A stretch of 64,000 bases of DNA from assembly GCA_002839315.1 (NCBI GenBank), contig PGXV01000002.1:186001-250000 (forward strand). Direction: 5' to 3'. Below are positions 1-7,681 of the stretch, piece by piece. Source of the DNA: Spirochaetae bacterium HGW-Spirochaetae-3 (lineage in GTDB: Bacteria; Spirochaetota; Spirochaetia; Treponematales; UBA12059). Positions within the stretch are counted from its first letter, which is position 1. Every line of letters starts with the position of its first letter. Below the pieces are notes generated by a model. The model saw only the letters and a program-made list of their open reading frames with translations. It searched no databases and was not told where the DNA came from. The position numbers and the translations under genes are program-made.

Positions 1-403
1 GATGCACGACGAACCGGCTGGGCGTCACTTCGAGGGGGCTCAGCCCCCTTATCACGCGAACCGCGCCGGGATCGACGCCGAGTTCCTCGAAGCTCTCGCG
101 TAGCGCGCACGCCTCCAGCGACTCCCCCGGCTCCAGCGACCCGCCGGGCAGAGAAACCTGGCCGGCATGCACGCCGTCGCCATCCGGCCTCAGCATCAAG
201 GGGAAACGGACGACCCCGCCATGCGTATAGAGAAGCACCAGCACGGCCGCGTCGCGCCAACCGGCGCCGAGCCGCGTAGCGTCGCGCCCCGGGGGCGGGA
301 CTACGGACGCGAGGCGGTATCCCGGTATCATGGACTCCCGCCCCGCCTGGCCCGGCAGGGGACGGTCGTCGGCCAGGGCTAGCGCTATCCGTTCAAGCGT
401 CAT
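1..403 (-). CDS. NUDIX hydrolase, CoA-diphosphatase-like (3' end outside window)
   Basis: The 134 visible codons contain a Nudix box, GGSLEPGE followed by RESFEELGV, at about residues 95-118. It is preceded by LRPDGDGVHAGQVSLPGG, which resembles the CoA-pyrophosphatase (NudL/YeaB) signature of LRxxxxxxHxGQVxFPGG. Nudix enzymes cleave nucleoside diphosphates linked to another group, using the two Glu of REx2EE to bind metal. Ser stands at the usually hydrophobic third position of the RE motif. The gene starts 25 nt after the CBS-ACT gene and lies in the same direction, so it probably ends the liv operon. No clear Shine-Dalgarno precedes this ATG. The C-terminus runs off the left edge. Substrate is inferred from the motif only. 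Confidence 0.8.
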   Translation of the reverse strand, partial: MTLERIALALADDRPLPGQAGRESMIPGYRLASVVPPPGRDATRLGAGWRDAAVLVLLYTHGGVVRFPLMLRPDGDGVHAGQVSLPGGSLEPGESLEACALRESFEELGVDPGAVRVIRGLSPLEVTPSRFVVH

Positions 404-428
404 TGACGCGAGCAAGCGATACCTATGC

Positions 429-1073
429 TCAGGACTCCAGCGCGCTCTCGACGCGCACGGCGAACGGGCTCACGGCCGCCACGAGCTTGTCCTTCGGCAC
501 GCCCTCGACCTTGAGCGCGCAGAAATGGTTCGTCTGGTCCTCGCCCTCGAAGGTAGCCAGCGATATGATGTTGCCGCCTATCGCGGCTATCGCTCCGGCG
601 ACCGCCGCGAGCTCGCCGGCCTTCTCGGGCAGGAGCAGCGTCAGGCGGACGCCCGCGTGCCGGGTTCCGAACAGCTCGATGAATAGCCGGAACAGGTCCG
701 ACTCGGTGATGATGCCGACGAGGGCGCCGTCCCTGAGGACCGGCAGGCCGGCGATTCGGTTGTCGTCCATGATCCGGGCGGCTTCCTCGACCGGCATGTC
801 CTCGGTCACGGTGACGAGCTTTCGGGTCATCACCGTCTCTACCTTCAGCTTTGATATCAGGTAGTGGAGCTCGTAGATGTCGAGCGTCGTGGCCGGAGGC
901 GCGGACGCGTGCCGGAGGTCGGAGGCCGTAACGATACCGACGAGCCGGCCGGCCTTGTCGAGCACCGGCAGCCTGTGTATCTTCTCGCGGCGCATGATCG
1001 CCTGCGCCTCGGGAACGGTCACGTCGACGCCGACGGTCTTCGGGTCCTTGGTCATCCAGTGCCCTACGTTCAT
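429..1073 (-). CDS. CBS-CBS-ACT domain protein (AcuB-like)
   Basis: This 214-residue soluble protein has two CBS domains (about residues 5-60 and 78-135; motifs IHRLPVLDKAGRLVGIVT and IAGLPVLRDGALVGIIT). An ACT domain follows (about 140-210, RLTLLLPEKAGELAAVAGAIAAIG). CBS pairs usually bind adenosyl ligands, and ACT domains often bind amino acids. The gene sits 20 nt downstream of livF, with a good ribosome site (AAAGGAGAGAACC-ATG), so it is probably cotranscribed with the branched-chain amino-acid transporter. A role as a ligand sensor for that transporter or for amino-acid metabolism is inference. It resembles AcuB of Bacillus in domain order, but no acetoin genes are nearby. Confidence 0.85.
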   Translation of the reverse strand: MNVGHWMTKDPKTVGVDVTVPEAQAIMRREKIHRLPVLDKAGRLVGIVTASDLRHASAPPATTLDIYELHYLISKLKVETVMTRKLVTVTEDMPVEEAARIMDDNRIAGLPVLRDGALVGIITESDLFRLFIELFGTRHAGVRLTLLLPEKAGELAAVAGAIAAIGGNIISLATFEGEDQTNHFCALKVEGVPKDKLVAAVSPFAVRVESALES

Positions 1074-1093
1074 GGTTCTCTCCTTTATCGGGA

Positions 1094-1807
1094 TTACAGC
1101 CCGAGGTACGCCTTGCGCACCTCTTCGTTGGCCAGCAAGCGATCGGCGCTATCGGCCATACGGATCGATCCGTTCTGGAGTACGTAGCCCTTGTCGGCTA
1201 TCTTCAACGCCATGTTGGCGTTTTGCTCCACGAGGAAGATGGTCGTCTGCCGCTCTTCGTTGATGCGCTTGATGATCTCGAAGATATTATGGACGATAAG
1301 CGGCGCCAAGCCTAGCGACGGCTCGTCCAGCAGCAGGATACGCGGCCTCGCCATCAGAGCGCGGGATATCGCGAGCATCTGCTGCTCGCCTCCGCTCAGC
1401 GTGCCGCCCTGCTGGTTGCGCCGCTCCGCGAGGCGCGGGAACAGCTCGAAGACTTCCTCCAGGTCGGCCTTTACGAGTTCCTTGTTGTTCCGCAGGAAGG
1501 CGCCCATGTCCAGGTTCTCCAGCACCGTCAGCTGCGGGAATATGCGCCGGCCCTCGGGCACCTGCGACAGCCCCATGCCTACTATGGAATGCGGGCTCTT
1601 CCTGGAAATATCCTCGCCGTCCAGGAATATATGCCCGGAGCGGATGGCGGTGATGCCGCAGATGGACATCAACGTAGTCGTCTTGCCCGCGCCGTTGGCG
1701 CCGATCAGCGTTACGATCTCGCCTTCCTCCACGGACAGTGAAATATCGCGCAGGGCCTGGATGTTACCGTAATAGGTGCAGACGTTCTTGAGTTCCATCA
1801 AAGCCAT
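1094..1807 (-). CDS. livF: Branched-chain amino-acid ABC transporter ATP-binding protein LivF
   Basis: A 237-residue ABC ATPase with Walker A GANGAGKTT (about 36-44), the LSGGEQQ signature, and Walker B ILLLDEPSLGLAP typical of LivF. It hydrolyses ATP on the cytoplasmic face of the LivHM permease to import leucine, isoleucine and valine or related amino acids. It begins 1 nt after the livG stop, and AGGAGA within the livG 3' end serves as its ribosome site. This is the usual livG-livF order, and length and C-terminus are normal for the family. Confidence 0.95.
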   Translation of the reverse strand: MALMELKNVCTYYGNIQALRDISLSVEEGEIVTLIGANGAGKTTTLMSICGITAIRSGHIFLDGEDISRKSPHSIVGMGLSQVPEGRRIFPQLTVLENLDMGAFLRNNKELVKADLEEVFELFPRLAERRNQQGGTLSGGEQQMLAISRALMARPRILLLDEPSLGLAPLIVHNIFEIIKRINEERQTTIFLVEQNANMALKIADKGYVLQNGSIRMADSADRLLANEEVRKAYLGL

Positions 1808-1808
1808 G

Positions 1809-2594
1809 TCATTCTCCTAAGTACGCCCGGATCACCTCGGGGTCGCCCTTGATCCGCTCCGGCGTTCCCTCCGCGATCAGGCGCCCGTAATCGAGCACGT
1901 AGATTCGTTCCGAGACGTTCATCACGAGGCTCATGTCATGCTCTATGAGCAGGATGGTCACCTTCTCCTGATCGCGTATCAGGTTGATGGTCTCCTCCAG
2001 CTCCTTCGTCTCGTGCGGGTTCATGCCCGCGACGGGCTCGTCCAGGAGGAGCAGGAACGGATCGGTAGCCAGGGCTCGGGCTATCTCGAGCCTACGCTGG
2101 GCGCCGTACGGGAGGTTGCGCGCCGATTCGTTGACGAACGCGTCGAGGTTCATCTTCTTCAGTATCTCGTGGCTGTCGTCGAGCACGCGCTGCTCTTCCT
2201 CGCGCGTAGCCTTGTCCCGAATGATGGCCTTGAAGATACCGGCCTTGAGCGCGTTGTGCCGACCTATCATCACGTTCTCAAGGACGGTCATGTTGCCGAA
2301 CAGCCTTATGTTCTGGAAGGTACGCGCGAGGCCCTTGCGATTGACGGCGTACGGCTTGAGCCCCTGGATCTCCTCTATCGGCCGATCGCCGCGACGGATA
2401 GCGACGCTGCCCTCAGTAGGGGCGTACACGCCGGTGATGCAGTTGAATATGGTAGTCTTCCCGGCGCCGTTCGGCCCGATAAGCGCGCATATCTCGCCCG
2501 GATTAATGTGCAGGGAGACGTCGTCGATGGCGCGCAGGCCGCCGAAGACCATAGACAGGTTCTTGATCTCTAGGATTGGTTCGGTGGCGGTCAT
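1809..2594 (-). CDS. livG: Branched-chain amino-acid ABC transporter ATP-binding protein LivG
   Basis: A 261-residue ABC ATPase with Walker A GPNGAGKTT, the LivG-specific variant signature LPYGAQRRLEIARAL, and Walker B FLLLLDEPVAGMNP. It ends with the family-typical EVIRAYLGE. The frame is open far upstream, but everything beyond 2594 overlaps livM in another frame. The ATG at 2594 overlaps the livM stop as ATGA (2591-2594), and the protein from there matches full LivG length. It forms the ATPase pair with LivF under the LivH/LivM channel. Confidence 0.95.
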   Translation of the reverse strand: MTATEPILEIKNLSMVFGGLRAIDDVSLHINPGEICALIGPNGAGKTTIFNCITGVYAPTEGSVAIRRGDRPIEEIQGLKPYAVNRKGLARTFQNIRLFGNMTVLENVMIGRHNALKAGIFKAIIRDKATREEEQRVLDDSHEILKKMNLDAFVNESARNLPYGAQRRLEIARALATDPFLLLLDEPVAGMNPHETKELEETINLIRDQEKVTILLIEHDMSLVMNVSERIYVLDYGRLIAEGTPERIKGDPEVIRAYLGE

Positions 2595-3883
2595 TTCTCG
2601 ACTCCCGGTGCAGGATCGGACGGCGTCTTCCCGACGAAGGTATAGTGCTTTCGATTGCGCGGGAATAGCCCGTCGGGCTTGAAGATGATGATGACGATCA
2701 TCGCGATACCGTATATGAGCATGCGGTACTGGGCCAGCGGCCTGAAGTACTCGGGCAGGAGCTTGAGGAGCAGAGCGCCGCCTATGGCGCCGGGTATGGA
2801 CCCGGTACCGCCTATTACCACGGCCATCAGCACCATGATGGACTCCCACAGCGTAAAGCTGTCGGGGTTGATGTAGGTGGTCTGCGCGGCGAGCACCACT
2901 CCCGCTATGCCGGCCCAGAACGCGCCGAGCGCGAAGGTGACCAGCTTGTTGCGCGCGAGGTCGACGCCCATCGATTCGCAGGCGATCTCGTCCTCGCGCA
3001 TCGCCTCCAGCGCGCGGCCCACCCTGGAATCCTCGATGCGCCTGACCACGAAGACGGTCAGGATAACCAATACGACGACGATGTAGTAGATATAGGTCGC
3101 GGCCTGCCGAGGCGGCAGCCGTATTCCGAAGAACCACGGCCGCGGAATGAGGCTGATTCCCGTGGCGCCGCCGGTGACGGAGCTGGAATTCTGCAGCACC
3201 ATGCGCACGATCTCGCCGAAGGCCAGCGTGATGATAGCCAGGTAGTCGCCCCGGAGGCGCAGTACCGGCAGGCTGAGGAGTATGCCGAAGATCGTCGTTA
3301 TGACGCCGGCCGTCGGAAGCGCTATCCAGAACAGCCAGCCCGTATCGATGCCGGCGGCGACGAAGGACGGCCCCGCGTACTTCCACAGGAGCCCGTACGT
3401 GTAGGCCCCGACGGCGAAGAACGCCGCGTAGCCGAGGTTGAGGAGCCCTCCCAGGCCGACGACGATATTGAGGCCCAACGCGAGGATCACGTATATCAGC
3501 GCCGTGATCATGATATTGGTATGGTACATGCCGAGCGCGAAGGGATAAACCGCTACGACCGCGAGCAGCGCCAGTATGGCCGTTCGCCTGATAGGCTTCC
3601 TGGCTAGCGCCGATCGAACAAGCTCGCCGACCTTCGACAGCGGCGTCCTGACCTTTACCTTGTCGCCCCTGCGTTCGTTCCAGCGCAGCGCCGCGCGCCA
3701 CGCGAACGACAGGACGAAGGCCGACACCGCGACGACGGGCAAGGCTGACCAACGGAATATCACGCTGGCCTTTCCGCTCGAGACGTTCACCTTCATCACC
3801 AGGAACGGGAACAGAAGTACGACGAACCACGCCGCCTGGAATAGCGAGGCGCGAAGCTCGGAAATCAAATGCTTTCGGGTCAT
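2591..3883 (-). CDS. livM: Branched-chain amino-acid ABC transporter permease LivM
   Basis: A 430-residue polytopic membrane protein. The C-terminal two thirds carry the LivM signature blocks (ILALGLNIVVGLGGLLNLGYAAFFAVGAY and the EAA-like loop RVGRALEAMREDEIACESMGVD). The first 120 residues are an extra N-terminal part with two or three membrane segments, as in the longer LivM proteins. Together with LivH it forms the translocation pore. It starts 4 nt after livH and overlaps livG by 4 nt, so the genes are translationally coupled. Confidence 0.94.
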   Translation of the reverse strand: MTRKHLISELRASLFQAAWFVVLLFPFLVMKVNVSSGKASVIFRWSALPVVAVSAFVLSFAWRAALRWNERRGDKVKVRTPLSKVGELVRSALARKPIRRTAILALLAVVAVYPFALGMYHTNIMITALIYVILALGLNIVVGLGGLLNLGYAAFFAVGAYTYGLLWKYAGPSFVAAGIDTGWLFWIALPTAGVITTIFGILLSLPVLRLRGDYLAIITLAFGEIVRMVLQNSSSVTGGATGISLIPRPWFFGIRLPPRQAATYIYYIVVVLVILTVFVVRRIEDSRVGRALEAMREDEIACESMGVDLARNKLVTFALGAFWAGIAGVVLAAQTTYINPDSFTLWESIMVLMAVVIGGTGSIPGAIGGALLLKLLPEYFRPLAQYRMLIYGIAMIVIIIFKPDGLFPRNRKHYTFVGKTPSDPAPGVEK

Positions 3884-3887
3884 TGTC

Positions 3888-4790
3888 TTACACCTTCTGC
3901 TTCTGGTTCTTGCCGAGTATGCCGTCGGGTTTGACGCTGAGTATGAGGATGAGTATCACGAACGCGTACGCGTCCTCGTAATCGCTCGATATGTATCCGG
4001 TTCCGAGGCTCTCGGTCCATCCGAGTATGAAACTACCGAGCACGGCGCCGGGGATGCTGCCGATCCCCCCGAGCACGGCGGCGACGAAGGCCTTGATCCC
4101 GGCCACGAAGCCTATGTAGTAGTTAATCTGACCCATATACGAGCATATCAGCACGCCGCCGATCGCGGCGAGAGACGAGCCCATGATGAAGGTTAGCGAT
4201 ATGACCCTGTTGATGTCCACGCCGACGAGCTGGGCCATCTGCTTGTCCTGCGCGGTCGCTCGCATGGCCTTTCCGATACGGGTGAATTTTATGATCACCG
4301 TAAGTATGACCATGATCACCGCGGTAGTTACCAGGATTATGAACTGCGTGGAATTGATATATTCTCTCACGGGCTGCAGGAAGGCCAGCTCGGGTAGGTA
4401 CGAAGGGAAGGAGAGATATTTCTCCGTCTGCGCCAGCAGGATGAAATTCTGCAGCACCATGGAGATCCCGATGGCGCTTATCAAGGCGGAGAGCCGAGGC
4501 TTGTTCCGCAGGGGCTTATACGCGAGCCGCTCTATGGTGAAGCCGAAGGCGGCCGAGAACACGACCGAGGCGACGATGGAAAGCAGCAGCACGAGGGGCA
4601 CGGGCAGACCCAGGACGAAGAGGAATCCGCCTATGATCAGAGCGGTGAAGCCTCCGATCATGTACACCTCGCCGTGGGCGAAGTTGATGAGCTGCACGAT
4701 GCCGTACACCATGGTATAGCCGAGGGCGATAAGCGCGTAGATGCTGCCCTTGGCCGTGCCGCTCAATAGAAGCTTAATAAAATAATCCAT
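3888..4790 (-). CDS. livH: Branched-chain amino-acid ABC transporter permease LivH
   Basis: A 300-residue inner-membrane permease with about eight hydrophobic segments. Family motifs are the N-terminal GSIYALIALGYTMVYGIVQLINFAHGE and the coupling loop TRIGKAMRATAQDKQMAQLVGVDINR. It is the second half of the LivHM channel. The ATG follows AAAAGGATTCGCACT. It lies 122 nt downstream of livK, and that gap holds a strong hairpin (4850-4883) that may lower permease expression relative to the binding protein. Confidence 0.95.
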   Translation of the reverse strand: MDYFIKLLLSGTAKGSIYALIALGYTMVYGIVQLINFAHGEVYMIGGFTALIIGGFLFVLGLPVPLVLLLSIVASVVFSAAFGFTIERLAYKPLRNKPRLSALISAIGISMVLQNFILLAQTEKYLSFPSYLPELAFLQPVREYINSTQFIILVTTAVIMVILTVIIKFTRIGKAMRATAQDKQMAQLVGVDINRVISLTFIMGSSLAAIGGVLICSYMGQINYYIGFVAGIKAFVAAVLGGIGSIPGAVLGSFILGWTESLGTGYISSDYEDAYAFVILILILSVKPDGILGKNQKQKV

Positions 4791-4849
4791 AGTGCGAATC
4801 CTTTTCCATCGGGCTCGAGAAAGCGCGGCGCGCCGTCGCCCGATGCGTC

Positions 4850-4883
4850 GAGGCCGTCCCGGCTAAGCTTCCGGAACGGCCTC
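4850..4883 (-). terminator. Hairpin between livK and livH (attenuator or mRNA-stability element)
   Basis: The arms GAGGCCGTCCCGG (4850-4862) and CCGGAACGGCCTC (4871-4883) pair over 13 positions with one G-U wobble on the minus transcript, around the loop CTAAGCTT. No U-run follows, so complete rho-independent termination is unlikely. Hairpins placed after a binding-protein gene commonly protect or partly terminate the message, giving more binding protein than permease. That role here is inference. Confidence 0.65.
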
Positions 4884-4912
4884 TGAACGAAAGAGTTATT
4901 GTCCTTGTGGGC

Positions 4913-6034
4913 CTACTTCAGCTCGACGTACTTGCCGCCCTGAACCTGGAACACCGAGAAGCCGAAGCCGATGACGTCTCCGCGCTCGTCGAAGCTGATC
5001 TTGCCGAGCGGGGTCTCGACGTACTCCGAGCGCAGCGCCTTGGAGACGGCCTCGTAGTCGGTGCTGCCGGCCTTCTCGATGGCGTTGACCACGGCGAGGG
5101 TGGCGGCGTAGGCGTTGAGGAAGAAGGCGCCCGGCTCGTCTCCGAACTTGGCCTTGTGGTCGGCGACGGCCTTGATGGCCAGCGGGTTGGAGCTGGTGTC
5201 CATCGGGCCGGTGGCGTAGACGCCGTCGGCGTACTTGCCGGCTACCTCGATGAAGGTCTGGTCCTTGACGCCGTCGTCGGAGACGAACGGGAGGTCCATG
5301 CCCTTGTCCTTCATCTGCTGGACGAGCTTGGAGGCCTCGGGGTGGTAACCGCCCCATACGACGCCCTGGGCTCCGGAATTACCGATCTTGTTGACGACGG
5401 CGGAATAGTCGGGAGCGCCGGGGTTTACGCCCTCGAACAGCACTACCGTCATGCCCTCGGCCTCGGCGTACTGCTTGACGAGCTCGGCGAAGCCCTTGCC
5501 GTAGTCGCCCTTGTCGTGCAGGACGGCGAGGGTCTTGAGCCCGAGCTTATCCTTGATGAACATGGTGGCGAGCTTGGCCTGGGCGTCGTCCGGCGCGATG
5601 GTCCGCAGGAAGTTGGGATACTCGCCGCTCTGGGTCAGGGAAGGCGTAGTCGCCGAGGGGGAGATCGTGACTATCTTGGAATCCTTATAGATGCCGAGCG
5701 CCGCCTTGGTAGCGCCGGAACAGATATGACCGATAACGGCTACCACGTTGCCGCTGACGAGCTTGGCGGCGGTGTTCGTCGCTAGCTCGGGCTTGCACTG
5801 ATCGTCCTCGATGAGCAGCTCGACCATACGGCCGCCGATACCGCCCTTGGCGTTGACGGCCTCGGCCACCAGCTTGGCGGCGTTAACCGAGGGCAGTCCA
5901 TAGGACGCCAGGTCGCCGGAGTGGGCGCCGGCTACGCCGATCTTGATCGTCTCCACGGTTTTCTTCTGACAGCCGACGGCGATCAACGCCGCGGACAACG
6001 CCAGGACCGCCGGTACCAACATGCTTCTTTTCAT
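4913..6034 (-). CDS. livK: Branched-chain amino-acid ABC transporter substrate-binding lipoprotein LivK
   Basis: A 373-residue type I periplasmic binding protein (Peripla_BP_6). The N-terminus is a lipoprotein signal (MKRSMLVPAVLALSAALIAVGC, predicted lipidated Cys22). Motifs IKIGVAGAHSGDLASYG and AKLVAEAVNAKGGIGG are typical of the LivK/LivJ family, and YVELK at the C-terminus is intact. It captures the amino acid outside the inner membrane and delivers it to LivHM. A ribosome site AGGAGGAACAA precedes the ATG. It is first in a minus-strand operon and has its own candidate promoter. Confidence 0.94.
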   Translation of the reverse strand: MKRSMLVPAVLALSAALIAVGCQKKTVETIKIGVAGAHSGDLASYGLPSVNAAKLVAEAVNAKGGIGGRMVELLIEDDQCKPELATNTAAKLVSGNVVAVIGHICSGATKAALGIYKDSKIVTISPSATTPSLTQSGEYPNFLRTIAPDDAQAKLATMFIKDKLGLKTLAVLHDKGDYGKGFAELVKQYAEAEGMTVVLFEGVNPGAPDYSAVVNKIGNSGAQGVVWGGYHPEASKLVQQMKDKGMDLPFVSDDGVKDQTFIEVAGKYADGVYATGPMDTSSNPLAIKAVADHKAKFGDEPGAFFLNAYAATLAVVNAIEKAGSTDYEAVSKALRSEYVETPLGKISFDERGDVIGFGFSVFQVQGGKYVELK

Positions 6035-6128
6035 TTGTTCCTCCTACTCGTAGCTAAAGCGTACGTAACCAGAAATCCCCCCGGAAAAAACGGAAGCAGA
6101 AACGTATCCAAAATACTCCGGTTGTTTC

Positions 6129-6157
6129 TATTTATAGTAGTATTATCGCTTAGTCAA
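6129..6157 (-). promoter_or_regulatory. Candidate sigma-70-type promoter for livK operon
   Basis: On the minus strand TTGACT (6157-6152) is followed after 17 nt by TAAATA (6134-6129). An overlapping TATAAA with a 15-nt spacer is also possible. The site lies about 95 nt upstream of the livK ATG, in an AT-rich part of an otherwise GC-rich intergenic region. Read by eye, with no expression support. Confidence 0.5.
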
Positions 6158-6304
6158 GTAGCCGACCCCGCACAATAAAGGAATTATCGCCGACCGGGGG
6201 CAAAAATGCAAAAGCGTCGCCCAGAAATAACCTTGACGATCATCCGAAGCCGCCGCGATACTGGATCCGGCCTCGACCCGCAAGGGCCGGACGGAGGAGA
6301 AATA

Positions 6305-7681
6305 ATGAAGCTATCGTTTACCGAGAAGACGAGCTACGGTGTCGGCGCCCTGGGTAAGGACATGGCGTGCGGCATAGTCAATACGTTCCTGATGTTCTAC
6401 TTTACTGACGTCGTCGGCCTGGCTCCCGCCTTCCTCGGCGTGCTGTTCATGGTCGCCCGTATATGGGACGCCGTGAACGACCCCATGGCCGGTTGGCTCA
6501 TCGACAACACGAGGAGCCACATAGGCAAGTTCAGGCCGTGGATACTCGCCGGCACCCTGAGCAATACCCTCGTGCTGATCGTGCTGTTCTCCAATCCCGG
6601 GATCAGGGGCGCAGGCCAGTACGTCTTCTATAGCGTTATCTACATTCTGTGGGGCATGACCTATACCCTGGAGGATATCTCGTACTGGTCGATGATTCCG
6701 GCGTTGGCCGATACCGAGAGCGAGCGCAATACTATCTCGGTCATACCTCGCGTATTCGCGGCCTTCGGCAACATCGCGGTCGGGTCGCTCGGCCTGGCGC
6801 TCGTCAGCGCCTTCGGCAAGGTGGCTCCGGGGGCGCTTCCGACCCAGGCGCAGCAGTCCAGGGGCTTCTTCTGGCTCGCCGTGCTGATAGGAGTCGTGTT
6901 CGTCATCACGAACACCGTCACGGTGCTCTTCGTAAAAGAGAAGGTCGTCGTCAGGAACGAGAAGAAATTCCGCTTCAGGGACATCTTCACGACGATATCC
7001 CAGAACGACCAGCTCGTCGTCATCGTGGCGGCCATGACACTGTACACGCTCGCCATAAACCTCACGGCCAGCCTCGGCCTGTACTGGTTCAAGTACGACG
7101 TGGGCGACGAGAGAATGTACGGAACCTTCTACCTGACCGCCGGCGCCCAGGTGCTGGCTATGCTCGTATTCCCTCTTTTCGCCAAGGTGCTGTCGAGGCG
7201 CCGCGTATTCATCGTATCGGCCCTCCTGCCCATCCTCGGTTACGTCTCGCTGTATATAGTCGGTAAGACGCTCGGCAACAATATCGCGATGATGGCGATT
7301 GCCGGCGTCGTGCTGTTCTTCGGCTTCGGCTTCTCGCTCGTGCTGACCAGCGTGATGCTCGCCGACGCGGTGGACTACGGAGAGTGGAAGCTAGGCTCCC
7401 GCAGCGAGAGCATCGTGTTCTCGATGCAGACGTTCATGGTTAAATTCGCCATGGCCATCGCCGGGCTCGTAACCGGCGTCGGGTTGGCCGCCTTCGGCTT
7501 CGTCGCCAACGCCGAGCAGAGCGCCGCCTCGCTGACGGGCATCCGGGTGCTGATGTTCGGAGTACCCATCGCGCTGCTCCTCGCGTCGCTCGCCATATAC
7601 CTCAAGGGCTACCGCCTCAACGGAGCATACTTCCAGAACATCAAGGACGAGCTGGAGAAGCGGAGGGCGGCGAATGCCTGA
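6305..7681 (+). CDS. GPH-family sugar:cation symporter (MelB-like)
   Basis: A 458-residue protein with about twelve membrane segments. It begins MKLSFTEKTSYGVGALGKDM, the hallmark N-terminus of the glycoside-pentoside-hexuronide:cation symporter family. The motif AWLIDNTRSHIGKFRPW (seen as GWLIDNTRSHIGKFRPW) is the conserved cytoplasmic D-x-x-R...G+FRPW segment. The frame is open from 6206, but the ATG at 6305 has a perfect GGAGGAG ribosome site and gives normal family length. The stop overlaps the alpha-galactosidase start by 8 nt, so the pair is coupled. It most likely imports alpha-galactosides such as melibiose or raffinose for that enzyme. The substrate is inferred from context. Confidence 0.92.
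   Translation: MKLSFTEKTSYGVGALGKDMACGIVNTFLMFYFTDVVGLAPAFLGVLFMVARIWDAVNDPMAGWLIDNTRSHIGKFRPWILAGTLSNTLVLIVLFSNPGIRGAGQYVFYSVIYILWGMTYTLEDISYWSMIPALADTESERNTISVIPRVFAAFGNIAVGSLGLALVSAFGKVAPGALPTQAQQSRGFFWLAVLIGVVFVITNTVTVLFVKEKVVVRNEKKFRFRDIFTTISQNDQLVVIVAAMTLYTLAINLTASLGLYWFKYDVGDERMYGTFYLTAGAQVLAMLVFPLFAKVLSRRRVFIVSALLPILGYVSLYIVGKTLGNNIAMMAIAGVVLFFGFGFSLVLTSVMLADAVDYGEWKLGSRSESIVFSMQTFMVKFAMAIAGLVTGVGLAAFGFVANAEQSAASLTGIRVLMFGVPIALLLASLAIYLKGYRLNGAYFQNIKDELEKRRAANA

Noticed and set aside
2595-3830. Long open frame extending livG upstream to give a 673-residue protein
   Set aside because: The upstream part overlaps livM in another frame, is Arg/Gly-rich nonsense, and the livG ATG at 2594 forms the usual ATGA overlap.
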